Shown here: one piece after another, positions 23,101 to 38,100 of the stretch
Layout of the letters: each line of letters begins with the position of its first letter
Numbering within the stretch: position 1 is the first letter of the stretch
NCBI GenBank assembly: GCA_021292105.1
Contig: CM037865.1
Span: 74,909,152 to 74,973,151 of the forward strand
Length of the DNA stretch: 64,000 nt
Direction of reading: 5' to 3'
Source of the DNA: Anadara kagoshimensis
Lineage: Eukaryota > Mollusca > Bivalvia > Arcoida > Arcidae
Translations under genes and position numbers: made by a program
The notes under the pieces: model-generated
Seen by the model: the letters and a program-made list of their open reading frames with translations, nothing else
What the model was told of the DNA's origin: nothing
The model's database searches: none

Positions 23101-26100
23101 ATTACAGCACCTATCACTGCCTAAATCCCACTAAAGACAGATCTGCCTCTGTGACTGGGTGCCCTAAGGTGAGCATTGTGCTATTACAGCACCTATCACT
23201 GCCTAAATCCAACTCAAATCCAGATGTGAGAGAAAATGTTTGTTAGTTTGCTTGCCAAAGGCTGGTGATTTCTATGAACACACTGGTTTCCTACATCATA
23301 CCTGAACTGATCACTTGATATGATATAAGTACTTGATTAAGGAGTAAAACTGTATTAAGAAGATACCTTGAGGACTTGGAGACGATCTGCCTAAGTATGA
23401 ATTAAGTGACTAAGAAGATACCTTGAGGACTTGGAGACGATCTGCCTAAGTATGAATTAAGTGACTAAGAAGATACCTTGAGGACTTGTAGACGATCTGC
23501 CTAAGTATGAATTAAGTGACTAAGAAGATACCTTGAGGACTTGTAGACGATCTGCCTAAGTATGAATTAAGTGACTAAGAAGATACCTTGAGGACTTGGA
23601 GACGATCTGCCTAGGTATGAATTAAGTGACTAAGAAGATACCTTGAGGACTTGGAGACGATCTGCCTAAGTATGAATTAAGTGACTAAGAAGATACCTTG
23701 AGGACTTGGAGACGATCTGCCTAAGTATGAATTAAGTGACTAAGAAGATACCTTGAGGACTTGGAGACGATCTGCCTAAGTATGAATTAAGTGACTAAGA
23801 AGATACCTTGAGGACTTGGAGACGATCTGCCTAGGTATGAATTAAGTGACTAAGAAGATACCTTGAGGACTTGGAGATGATCTGCCTAAGTATGAATTAA
23901 GTGACTAAGAAGATACCTTGAGGACTTGGAGACGATCTGCCTAAGTATGAATTAAGTGACTAAGAAGATACCTTGAGGACTTGGAGACGATCTGCCTAAG
24001 TATGAATTAAGTGACTAAGAAGATACCTTGAGGACTTGGAGACGATCTGCCTAAGTATGAATTAAGTGACTAAGAAGATACCTTGAGGACTTGGAGACGA
24101 TCTGCCTAAGTATGAATTAAGTGACTAAGAAGATACCTTGAGGACTTGGAGACGATCTGCCTAAGTATGAATTAAGTGACTAAGAAGATACCTTGAGGAC
24201 TTGGAGACGATCTGCCTAAGTATGAATTAAGTGACTAAGAAGATACCTTGAGGACTTGGAGACGATCTGCCTAAGTATGAATTAAGTGACTAAGAAGATA
24301 CCTTGAGGACTTGGAGACGATCTGCCTAAGTATGAATTAAGTGACTTGACTGAAGCAGCTAACTTCTTTGCTGATAGGATAGGTCTTGCTGTAGTTGATC
24401 CACTGAAAAGTAAAGTAAAACTCTTCATTAAACACTTTACTCTCTTAATTGACACAGAATTGAAAATATTGGTAAAGGCTTTTGAATATACCTTGACTTT
24501 GTATGCAGTATTGGAGTCCCACAGTCTGAGACTGATGCCAGCTGATGTGCAGCCAATGCTAACTCAGGTGTATGATATATTGGTATGGTCAGTTGTTCTA
24601 TGATATAACTAGCTAATACAAGCTTATAGTCTTAAGAATATACAATAACTGCAAAAATTTTATTGGCCTACAAAATAATATATTTTATTTCAACTCTCAT
24701 CTCTCACAATAGAGGGTATCAGGACAGGATTTTCAAATATACATATTTTTTTACATTAACTCTATATCATTGCATCCATGGTGCATGTCCAAATCTGTTA
24801 ATAAAAACTATAGCATTGGATCTAAAAATTAGGCTGGGTAGGGAAACCAGTAACACAACTTTTTGTGGATCATAAAAATTTCAAGTCCTGATGTGCAAAT
24901 ATATCAAATGTGCAATATGTAAAATGTCAGGTTATATTGCTGTCATGAGTAAAAAGAGTACATGTAACTCAAATGGGTTCACCCATGTGACAAATTACCC
25001 TTAACTTTTGTGTAATATTTTGGAATATAAATACATGTTGTGAATTCCCTGAAAGACATCACTTTTATGGAAAATCGTCAACTAAAGTCATTCCATAGAA
25101 ATAACAGATTTGCACAATGTTATGTTGTACCATGTGATGTGCTAGAGAACTTCATTTGTTTTTATAACTGGTGCTACATCAATGAGAATACCTGCAGTTG
25201 CCAAAGATTTTTTTTTTAGAAACGGGGAGGTTTTGAATGAGATAGTTTCATATTTATGGCCATTTGTTCCAGTATAGTTTGAATTTAGTCTTTTCTATTA
25301 CAGATGATGGTGAATTCAGAATATAATATTTTACAAAGTTAATCAGTTTTAGACAAGAATGGAATTAATTATAATGTCAGAGTCAAGATCATTTCACTTA
25401 GTTTGACTTTTTGAGAGGTCTGTCCAACATACTGAACATAATTCTTCTATTACTTTCACAACTCACTGAATCAAATAATGATCTTGAGTTCAAATTAAAC
25501 CAATATTATCATGATTATAAACAGAATAAGATTTAAGTCTATATATTACCCAATGCTAAAATTATTTGTTTTTAATCTACAGATTATTGGATTATATGAT
25601 TAAGTTCAGTTTATCCTGACACAGATTACATCTGTGCTATATATTTAATCAGAATGACGGGGTGAGTTTAAGACAACATAGTTCTCCTATTGGGTAAAAT
25701 CAATGAAATCAAAGTTAAACTTAATATTTTTACAGACTGACATGTTTCATATATATACTTAATGTTTTTAAAGAAAACCATTTAAAATAGTTTTTTTTTC
25801 AATATTTCATACAAATAACTTAAGTACATAGGTTGGCATAAGCACTGAAGTACATGTAATAGAAAAGAAAAGATAAATTACAAAGAATATAGGTGCCCTT
25901 TAGAAGAAAAATAGAAGAAATGTTCCTTTGAATTTGTTCATTATATATATGCATCATTCTAAACCATTTTATAGATATTTAAATTAAATCTTGTACTTGA
26001 ACTTGGTAAAATACAGTCTGTTGATACATGTAAAACTAACCCAAACATTAATGAGTTGTTATTTCTAAGATTTAGCCTTGTGACCTTGACCTTTGACCTA

Positions 26101-29100
26101 TGTACCTAAATTTGGTATGTGGCACATTGTCTCATGTTGGTTTACAATTGTGCCAAGTTTGATCAATATCCATGTATATACATTGTTGATAATATGAATC
26201 ATTATACCTGGTTAACCAGGAACAATTACAATAAAATATGCCCTTTTCATCCCTTTGACTCAATGCCCCTATTTTGTCATTCATTCTTTAATTCATTCTA
26301 ATGGTTTACAGGCTATGCTCGACCAGGTTTACGCTAGACATGACATTAGCAACAAATCTGAAACAACTCATTACAGAAGAGTATCGTAGTTTGTCTTGTC
26401 CAGTAGCTCAAGTTCCAAGACCTTACCAAATAATAAAAGAACTTTAGTTTCATCGTCTATATTATTAGATGAAATGAAATCATAGACTTGTTGGTTTACA
26501 CCATACAATTTTTGCAAATGAGTGTGACGAAGCAAAACATTTTCACCACAGTTTAGAAGGAGATGTTGAAAGACATACTGCATTGCACTTGTAATAAAAG
26601 AATTAAGCAGAGATTGATTGACCCTTGTCTGTTACAGTCACTATTCTTGTTTCTGTATCAATTAACATTACAATATCATTAGTGATTTCTAACTCTATTT
26701 ATGCTCAAATCTGGCAAATTTTGAAAAACTTTTATGGTATTATAAATAAAAAGTTTCAACAAAATCAGAAAGTAGCTGTAATAAGTTTAGAGAGATCTTC
26801 CAAGTGAGTCAGAAGTGACACCTCAAAGTCATGTAAACTAACAAAATTATTCAGATTTCAATTTTGCCATATTTACATCAAGTAAAAACCTAGTTAACAA
26901 ATGATTATGAAAATGGGGCCTGTTAGCTGTTTTTGATAGACTAGGTGTACATGTGAGATATTTTGTTCTGGCCAACAGCTCTTGTTAAACAAATCAAAAC
27001 AAACCCCAGTACCTGCAGGAAGGTAGAATCAATGAGGCAATTAAGTCAGTCTTTTATAACTGGATGGCTAATCAATGTTTAAAATTAATGAAGTCATAAT
27101 GGTACTTAAACAGGTTCATTGTTAAACAGAGTAATTTAATCCCTAATCTCATTGACTAATGATTCATTACAAAATAAACCACAGATTTCCTTTCTGCGCT
27201 TTACCTAAACACAATACACAGCTTTTCTGAATAAGTAAAACTTTGTCAAACCATAACAGATTTCTCTCTCGATAACATTTAATAGCAAAAGAAATAATTA
27301 TGAGTTTAAAATCCATTTCTCCTTGCAAAACACTTTTGTTTGTGTTAAATGAAATATGAAAATGCCTTTCAATAGGTACTCAATTTAAAAATCATTCTAT
27401 TAAAAAAAAAAACATTAAGTGTACATTTACATCTGAACTTCAAAAATAACTCTATTCAAAGGTGTGTTATGTATGGATAAATAAAATTATAAATAAAAAA
27501 AAATCAGATGGAAGTTGTTAAATGCTTCAGGTATGACTTTCTACCAGTATCCTTCATCCATTGAAATTTAAAAAAAAATCTTTTAGAAATGTTCAAAATG
27601 GCATGGTTTCTTTATTGTTTAGGCTTTTTCAGTCAAAATTAACATTTTAGTGAAAGTGGAGGGTACAAACGGAAGACCTTCCATAATTTACAACATTTAT
27701 ATATACATGTATTATAACCCTAACCCTTAATTACAATGGTTGTAAAATTATGAATTATTTAATAAATCCATGAACAAAATTTATTTCAGCAAAGAAAGGA
27801 CTTTACCGTTATTTCATTCTTATAATATCTTACAGAAGATGAATTGTAGTGAGTTTCAGTCAGCGTAATGCATTGAATTGGTTCATGTAAAGTTTGCAAT
27901 AAATATTAATCGTCATCCATTGAATTGGTTCATGTAAAGTTTGCAATAAATATTAATCCTCATCCATTGAATTGGTTCATGTAAAGTTTGCAATAAATAT
28001 TAATCGTCATCCATTTAATAAGAGTAATAGTGCTTTCAATTCTTATAACTTTTTCATGATTAAATTTCATAAATATCCAAATTTATGCTAATTTTAAACC
28101 AATTTTCAAGTATAAAGGACAGACCAGTCATCACATCTTAATCAGGTTATGAATAATCAAGTATATAGAAAAGACTTGTGTACATTTTATAAGATAAACA
28201 TGAAAATATCAATTTATTTTGCATCATTATACTTTCATTATAATATTAGCATTTAAATATATTACTTCTTCTTCCATTTCATCGGATTGTGAAACTAAAA
28301 CACCAATATGTGACTTTATGTTGCTCATTGTGGAACTCAAATTTTCCAATGAAAATTATACTTACCGGTACTGGTATTCAGAAGTTTTCAATGCCATGTA
28401 TTGAACTTATCCTCTAGATGATCTATACATGTGGACGTACTTGTATTGTCATGTATTGAACTTATCCTCTAGATGATCTATACATGTGGACGTACTTGGT
28501 AAAGTCCTTGGATGGACAATGTGCAGACCCACAAGAATGTTGAATTATGATTAAATTATTTCTAAACCAACCTAGAGTATAAACACATTAAGTATCCACC
28601 TGCTGTTGTTATATATACATTAAACTTACTTTGGGGAGTCTGTTCCAGATGATACATGAGATGCTGATCTAGTAAACTGTTCACTTGTACCATCTTGTGA
28701 ATAAATTAATGGCCAATTGTCTTCTTGCAACCCTCGTAAAATAGCTCTTAATTCAGATGCCTCTCTACTTCTTGGTAAATGTGTGTCTCCACTAAAACTG
28801 ATTCTGGAACTGAAAGAGTAAAGATATTAATTATTAACATGCAGGTATAAACTAATTATGGATGAAATAACAACATAATAGTAATTTCTACTAATCTGTC
28901 TCACAAGAGATGATCTAGTATTTTTACTATAAATTCAATGTGTTATTTGTCTAATGGTACATAATAGCAACACACTGATAACTCAAAGTGCATGTTTAAT
29001 TCCAAAATGAAATTCAAATAATCAAGTAAGAATTTTATTTTTTCAAATACATTGAAGGACAAGGAGAAAAATAATAAGAGATCAAACCATATGACTTTAA

Positions 29101-32100
29101 ATCATCTTGCATAGCTAACAATCTCCGAGTTACCTAAAGCTTACTAAATATGCCCCCAATGTTCATAAATTGTTAATCTTTCTGTCCTGAGTGAGATTTG
29201 TTGAGAGGTGCTGTGATCTGTCCTGAGTGAGATTTGTTGAGAGGTGCTGTGATCTGTCCTGAGTGAGATTTGTTGAGAGGTGCTATGATCTGTTCTAAGT
29301 GAGATTTGTTGAGAGGTGCTGTGATCTGTCCTAAGTGAGATTTGTTGAGAGGTGTTGTGATCTGTCCTGAGTGAGATTTGTTGAGAGGTGTTGTGATCTG
29401 TCCTGAGTGAGATTTGTTGAGAGGTGCTGTGATCTGTCCTGGGTGAGGTTTGTTGAGAGGTGCTGTGATCTGTCCTGAGTGAGATTTGTTGAGAGGTGTT
29501 GTGATCTGTCCTGAGTGAGATTTGTTGAGAGGTGCTGTGATCTGTCCTGAGTGAGATTTGTTGAGAGGTGCTGTGATCTGTCCTGGGTGAGGTTTGTTGA
29601 GAGGTGCTGTGATCTGTCCTGAGTGAGATTTGTTGAGAGGTGCTGTGATCTGTCCTGGGTGAGATTTGTTGAGAGGTGCTGTGATCTGTCCTGAGTGAGA
29701 TTTGTTGAGAGGTGTTGTGATCTGTCCTGAGTAAGATTTGTTGAGAGGTGTTGTGATCTGTCCTGAGTGAGATTTGTTGAGAGGTGTTGTGATCTGTCCT
29801 GAGTGAGATTTGTTGAGAGGTGCTGTGATCTGTCCTGAGTGAGATTTGTTGAGAGGTGCTGTGATCTGTCCTGAGTGAGATTTGTTGAGAGGTGTTGTGA
29901 TCTGTAAGCATGTGTTTTAGACCATTTAGTCACCAATGTCTCTTGTTTATAAGCAGTTACCACTTAAAGTGATTTAGTCTTGACATTACTATCCCTGTGA
30001 TGGTAAATAGAAAATACTCTTATATAGATGTATTAATTCACTGCATCAAACAAATTTATGTACAGTAAAACCATGATTTTTATAACCATTATTGTTCAGT
30101 CAACTTTTGGAATTAAAAATTTAGATGTACTTAAAGTGGATTTTTGGAATCTGTTGCAATAAGGTAGGTCACAAAGTACCAGGAAGTCTGATGGGCATTA
30201 TAACAAGGTGACAAAGTACCAGGTAGTTAGATGGTCATTATAACAAGGTGACAAAGTACCAGGTAGTCTGGTGGGCATTATAACAAGGTGACAAAGTACC
30301 AGGTAGTCTGATGAGCATTATAACAAGGTGACAAAGTACCAGGTAGTCTGATGGGCATTATAACAAGGTGACAAAGTACCAGGTAGTCTGATGGGCATTA
30401 TAACAAGTGACAAAGTATCAGGTAGTTAGATGGGCATTATAACAAGGTGACAAAGTATCAGGTAGTTAGATGGGCATTATAACAAGGTGACAAAGTATCA
30501 GGTAGTTAGATGGGCATTATAACAAGGTGACAAAGTATCTGGTAGTTAGATGGGCATTATAACAAAGTGACAAAGTACCAGGTAGTCTGATGGGCATTAT
30601 AACAAGGTGACAAAGTACTGGGTAGTCTGATGGGCATTATAACAAGGTGGCAAAGTACCAGCTAGTCTGATGGGCATTATAACAAGATGACAAAGTACCA
30701 GGTAGTCTGATGGGCATTATAACAAGATGACAAAGTACCAGGTAGTCTGATGGGCATTATAACAAGATGACAAAGTACCAGGTAGTCTGATGGGCATTAT
30801 AACAAGATGACAAAGTACCAGGTAGTTCTGATGGGCATTATAACAATGACAAAGTACCAGGTAGTTGATGGGCATTATAACAAGGTGACAAAGTACCAGG
30901 TAGTTTGATGGGCATTATAACAAGGTGACAAAGTACCAGGTAGTCTGATGGGCATTATAACAAGGTGACAAAGTACCAGGTAGTCTGATGGGCATTATAA
31001 CAAGGTGACAAAGTACCAGGTAGTCTGATGGGCATTATAACAAGGTGACAAAGTACCAGGTAGTTGATGGGCATTATAACAAGGTGACAAAGTACCAGGT
31101 AGTCTGATGGGCATTATAACAAGGTGACAAAGTACCAGGTAGTCTGATGGGCATTATAACAAGGTGACAAAGTACCAGGTAGTCTGATGGGCATTATAAC
31201 AAGGTGACAAAGTACCAGGTAGTCTGATGGGCATTATAACAAGGTGACAAAGTACCAGGTAGTCTGATGGGCATTATAACAAGGTGACAAAGTACCAGGT
31301 AGTCTGATGGGCATTATAACAAGGTGACAAAGTACCAGGTAGTCTGATGGGCATTATAACAATGACAAAGTACCAGGTAGTCTGATGGGCATTTAACAAG
31401 ATGACAAAGTACCAGGTAGTCTGATGGGCATTATAACAATATGACAAAGTACTGGGTAGTCTGATGGGCATTATAACAAGATGACAAAGTACCAGGTAGT
31501 CTGATGGGCATTATAACAATATGACAAAGTACCGGGTAGTCTGATGGGCATTATAACAAGGTGACAAAGTACCAGGTAGTTGATGGGCATTATAACAATG
31601 ACAAAGTACCAGGTAGTCTGATGGGCATTATAACAAGGTGACAAAGTACCAGGTAGTCTGATGGGCATTAAACAAGGTGACAAAGTACCAGGTAGTCTGA
31701 TGGGCATTATAACAAGGTGACAAAGTACCAGGTAGTCTGATGGGCATTATAACAAGGTGACAAAGTACCAGGTAGTCTGATGGGCATTATAACAAGGTGA
31801 CAAAGTATCAGGTAGTCTGATGGGCATTATAACAATGACAAAGTACCGGGTGTCTGATGGGCATTATAACAAGATGACAAAGTACCAGGTAGTCTGATGG
31901 GCATTATAACAAGATGACAAAGTACCAGGTAGTCTGATGGGCATTATAACAAGATGACAAAGTACCAGGTAGTCTGATGGGCATTATAACAAGGTGACAA
32001 AGTACCAGGTAGTCTGATGGGCATTATAACAAGTGACAAAGTACCAGGTAGTCTGATGGGCATTATAACAAGTGACAAAGTACCAGGTAGTCTGATGGGC

Positions 32101-35100
32101 ATTATAACAAGTGACAAAGTACAGGTAGTCTGATGGGCATTATAACAAGGTGACAAAGTACCAGGTAGTCTGATGGGCATTATAACAAGGTGACAAAGTA
32201 CCAGGTAGTCTGATGGGCATTATAACAAGGTGACAAAGTACCAGGTAGTCTGATGGGCATTATAACAAGGTGACAAAGTACCAGGTAGTCTGATGGGCAT
32301 TATAACAAGGTGACAAAGTACCAGGTAGTCTGATGGGCATTATAACAAGGTGACAAAGTACCAGGTAGTCTGATGGGCATTATAACAAGGTGACAAAGTA
32401 CCAGGTCTGATGGGCATTAAACAAGGTGACAAAGTACCAGGTAGTCTGATGGGCATTATAACAAGGTGACAAAGTACCAGGTAGTCTGATGGGCATTATA
32501 ACAAGGTGACAAAGTACCAGGTAGTCTGATGGGCATTATAACAAGGTGACAAAGTACCAGGTAGTCTGATGGGCATTATAACAAGGTGACAAAGTACCAG
32601 GTAGTCTGATGGGCATTATAACAAGGTGACAAAGTACCAGGTAGTCTGATGGGCATTATAACAAGGTGACAAAGTACCAGGTAGTCTGATGGGCATTATA
32701 ACAAGTTGACAAAGTACCAGGTAGTCTGATGGGCATTATAACAATATGACAAAGTACCAGGTAGTCTGATGGGCATTATAACAAGGTGACAAAGTACCAG
32801 GTAGTCTGATGGGCATTATAACAAGGTGACAAAGTACCAGGTAGTTAGATGGGCATTATAACAAGGTGACAAAGTACCAGGTAGTCTGATGGGCATTATA
32901 ACAAGGTGACAATGTACCAGGTAGTCTGATGGGCATTATAACAAGGTGACAAAGTACCAGGTAGTCTGATGGGCATTATAACAAGGTGACAAAGTACCAG
33001 GTAGTCTGATGGGCATTATAACAATATGACAAATACCGGGTAGTCTGATGGGCATTATAACAAGGTGGCAAAGTACCAGCTAGTCTGATGGGCATTATAA
33101 CAAGGTGACAAAGTACCAGGTAGTCTGATGGGCATTATAACAAGGTGTCAAAGTACCAGGTAGTCTGATGGGCATTATAACAAGATGACAAAGTACCAGG
33201 TAGTCTGATGGGCATTATAACAAGGTGTCAAAGTACCAGGTAGTCTGATGGGCATTATAACAAGGTGACAAAGTACCAGGTAGTTAGATGGGCATTATAA
33301 CAAGGTGACAAAGTACCAGGTAGTCTGATGGGCATTATAACAAGGTGACAAAGTACCAGGTAGTCTGATGGGCACTATAAGAAGGGTTTTTTGTACACAA
33401 TTTATTCTGTATAAACTTTGTACATAGAGAACACTTGGGTCAAAATATGTATACACTGTACATATATACAATGTATTAAAATTCACTTTGATGTACCGGT
33501 ACATTATGGGCACTGAAAATTTTAAGCCAATACTAAACGCTCTTTAATACCTATATCCTATTATATATAGAATACTTTTCTTAATCCAATTTAGAAATGA
33601 ATATTTTCAATAACTGTTTAAAATTTCAATTTAATTGTATATAGGATGCGTCAATTTATAGGTGAATAATAAAATATGAGTGGTCTTTAAAACTTTAATA
33701 TAATCAAGATAATATACCAGAAGATGATATAGAATTTTCTTTGTGTGAAGGATTTAATAAATATTTACCAAAGTACAAGTAAACAAGGGAAATACCAATT
33801 TAAAACACTTGATCGATACTAGCTACTTAGTACCTGTCAGAAATCTAATAACCATATAGGTATATCATATATATACCTGATAAAGCACAGTTCTAGACAA
33901 GCAACATTGACCTGTCCTCTTGACCTTTTATTAGGAATATTCATATATGTGGTCCATCCAATGCATGGGTAGTGACGAAATAAGCAGTTCATAGGTAAAC
34001 AATGCATGTTTCCCAGGATGTATATGAAAGAAACAAACATGTTCCCTATCCACAAACACAATGCTCAATAATAAACATTGAAATTAAAGGTCAAGCAGAC
34101 AGGTTAATGTTGTTTGTCTATAAAATTTATAACTTTGTACTCTACTCACAGCAAGTACATAAGAATTATAAACAGTAAAATAAAATTACTGGTACAAGTA
34201 TTGACAGGTACTTGTTCTTATTACAAAAGGATGTTTTATTTATTACGTCATTTGTAATATATTACTTTAAATATTACATGCATGTATATTGAAAAATACC
34301 TGTAATTTATTTTACATTTTTATATTGATAAAATTTAACAATCTATCAAATGGACAAGTTTTACTGAGAGATCCATTTATTAATTGAATGTAGATTTACG
34401 TCCCACTTAAAAAATATTTCACTTATATCATGACATCACCAGCTTTAAATGATGTTGTAAAAATTTTGACCTTTGTGATGTGCTTTAGGCAATGTGCAGG
34501 GAGGGTTCTTTAACCAGCCATGCCTGCCTTGACACAGGGCATTGGTGTTTTACATATAGGTCTCTTTCGAAGGATACTTGACTTTCATTTCTAAATGCTT
34601 GGCAAAAGAACAGTCACTACCTATTTTCAACACTCTTGGTCAGACCCTGCCAGAGATCTAACCCACAATCTCCTACATACGAAGTGAGAATAGTTATTGA
34701 GCAGTAAGTAAAGACACAATCCATATATTTCCAGGGCAATACTGCTATATTTATAATACTGCTATATAACTGCAACAACATATTATATAGTACATAATGA
34801 GATGTGACACAACAAAGGACACCAACTGATTCCTTCCTGACAGCAGAAAATTATATAATTTTATAGTTTTGTCAATTATAACATTTGTTGTCAAGGAAAG
34901 TTGGATCAAAACTACATGACATAGAACCTCTATTAATGTACAATCAATATTTTACAATTTATCAGTGATGTAACTTAAAATTCCCATATATACTAAGGTT
35001 TACAGGTTTGCTGATTAACATAAGTTCAATATATCAGGTACCGGTAATCAAAAGTTTAGACTCAATCTGTAACCATGGTATACAAATCACTGTCTACCAT

Positions 35101-38100
35101 ATCTGGTCTATAACACTATTGTAAATAATTTGATTTTTAATTTTCAGGAGTTTTTTTGTGTTTTCTTAATCAAATTAATCTTTCAATAGCACATTACAAG
35201 ATGTTACAATATTAGCATGTCTCTATGCTGTATTTACTTGAAGTAAGCTGGGAGTAAATTGTCTCATTGAAATGTTTATTGTGACTAACTAGAAGAAAAA
35301 ACTTAAAAGGACATATAAAGGTTACCAGTAAGATTGATTGATTGAATTGGGATTTACATCACAGTGAAGAATATTTTGCTTATATCAAGACATCACCAGC
35401 TATCGGTGAAGTGGCAATTTTTTTTACCTTTGTAGTGTGCTCATGAGAATGTGCAAGAAAGGTTCTTTAATATACCATGCCTGCTATGTTACAGGGCATT
35501 GGTTTTTATGGTCCCTTCTGAAGGACCCTGTGCCTGCTATGTTACAGGGCATTGGTTTTTATGGTCACTTCTGAAGGACCCTGTGCCTGCTATGTTACAG
35601 GGCATTGGTTTTTATGGTCCCTTCTGAAGGACCCTGTGATTTTCATTTCTAAATGCAGAGTGCTTGGTGAAAGAGCATTCACTATCTATTTTCAAGTCTC
35701 GTTCAGATCCCAACTGGGATTCCAATCCTGACCTGCCAAATATGAAATTTAAGCACTCTACCAACTTTAGCAGAAACCAGATAATAAAATTGAATCCAAT
35801 AATTAAGGTTTGAATTCTAATAATGGAATATTATGATTATTGGTGTTTCATTTGCCTCTCTCTGTCAAGGTTCAGAGTTAAGCTTCAATTATAAATCAAA
35901 TTCTGACTGGCCTTATTTGATTTCTGGTTAAACAAACATTTATTTGACAAAATTATTTGTCTTTCAGCCATAGCAGGGAGTATTACTTCCAAACACTGGA
36001 ATGTGAGGTGGTCATATTAGATTCTAACTGTTAAAATTCAAACACTTATGTCCAGAAAATTGTTTATATATCACTACACAATGTAAACATGTCACTTTTA
36101 ATCCACCATGCTAAAATTTACTGTTAAAGATATTTATAAACTTAACTGTTTTAAATCCAGTGTCTAAAATTTACTGTTTCTAGAACACAAAAAGCCTAAA
36201 ATTTGTGCAATGTTGAAATACAAATATATAACTAAGTACCTACTTGTGAGAATCAATTTTTACCTAAATGATTGATACAAAAATCAAAGATAATTGATAC
36301 CTTAGAAAATTAGGAATGAAGCAACAATGAAATTAATAATCTTAAAGGGAAATGCTGTGCTTTAAACTACAGATTGATATGTAGCTAAACCTATTGGAAT
36401 GTATGTTGAACTTGGAAATAGCTAAAGTCACCAAGAATTAACGATAAAAAGTGAAAGGTGCAAAAACAAGTAGAGACAACTGATAACAAAGTTTGGAATG
36501 GCAATGACAAAATGGTGAATAAATAGAATAATCTACATGAATGATTGATTGATTGAATGGGGTTTAACCTCCCAGTCAAGAATGTTTCACTTAAAAGTAA
36601 GATGTCACTAGCTATAGGTGAAGTGGCAGAATTTTTTACCTTTGTAGTGTGCTCATGAGAATGTGCAAGAAGGTTTCATTTAACGTGCCATGCCTGCCAT
36701 AACACAGGGCATTGGTTTTTAAGGTCTCTTTCGAAGGACCCTGTGACATTCATTTCTTAACTTTTTTTCAAGTCTTGGTCAGACTAAGCCAGAGTTCAAA
36801 CCCATGACCTACCACATATGAGGAGAGCAATCTATCAACTGAGCTATCCTAGTGGTAAAATAATCTACAGGATCTAGATAAATTGTCTGTAATTGTTCAA
36901 GTGGTTACATTCTTCAACATATACATTTATATGGGCAGCTATTGTTAAATACTGAGTGTCAACATATACATGTATATGGGCAGCTATTGTTAAATACTGA
37001 GTGTCAACATATACATGTATATGGGCAGCTATTGTTAAATACTGAGTGTCAACATATACATGTATATGGGCAGCTATTGTTAAATACTGAGTGTCAACAT
37101 ATACATGTATATGGGCAGCTATTGTTAAATACTGAGTGTCAACATATACATGTATATGGGCAGCTATTGTTAAATACTGAGTGTCAACATATACATGTAT
37201 ATGGGCAGCTATTGTTAAATACTGAGTGTCAACATATACATGTATATGGGCAGCTATTGTTAAATACTGAGTGTCAACATATACATGTATATGGGCAGCT
37301 ATTGTTAAATACTGAGTGTCAACATATACATGTATATGGGCAGCTATTGTTAAATACTGAGTGTCAACATATACATGTATATGGGCAGCTATTGTTAAAT
37401 ACTGAGTGTCAACATATACATGTATATGGGCAGCTATTGTTAAATACTGAGTGTCAACATACACATGTATATGGGCAGCTATTGTTGAATACTGAGTGTC
37501 AACATACACATGTATATGGGCAGCTATTGTTAAATACTGAGTGTCAACATATACATGTATATGGGGAGCTATTGTTAAATACTGACTGTCAACATATACA
37601 TGTATATGGGCAGCTATTGTTAAATACTGAGTGTCAACATATACATGTATATGGGCAGCTATTGTTAAATACTGAGTGTCAACATTTACATGTATATGGG
37701 CAGCTATTGTTAAATACTGAGTGTCAACATATACATGTATATGGGCAGCTATTGTTAAATACTGAGTGTCAACATATACATGTATATGGGCAGCTATTGT
37801 TAAATACTGAGTGTCAACATATACATGTATATGGGCAGCTATTGTTAAATACTGAGTGTCAACATATACATGTATATGGGCAGCTATTGTTAAATACTGA
37901 GTGTCAACATATACATGTATATGGGCAGCTATTGTTAAATACTGAGTGTCAACATATACATGTATATGGGGAGCTATTGTTGAATACTGAGTGTCAACAT
38001 TTACATGTATATGGGCAGCTATTGTTAATTTCTGAGTGTCAACATATACATGTATATGGGCAGCTATTGTTAAATACTGAGTGTCAACATATACATGTAT

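Larger units (their letters stand above)
26588..28629. other. Intron 4 of the KIAA2012-like gene
   Basis: AT-rich intron with two short tandem repeats, listed separately. No other feature was recognised. Confidence 0.6.

Noticed and set aside
29144-29963. Open frames of 255 and 210 codons with repeated STSQQISLRTDH
   Set aside because: Product of a 36-bp tandem repeat in two frames; no start context or flanking exon.
30165-33378. CRISPR array
   Set aside because: Repeats are directly adjacent with no unique spacers, in a eukaryotic genome.
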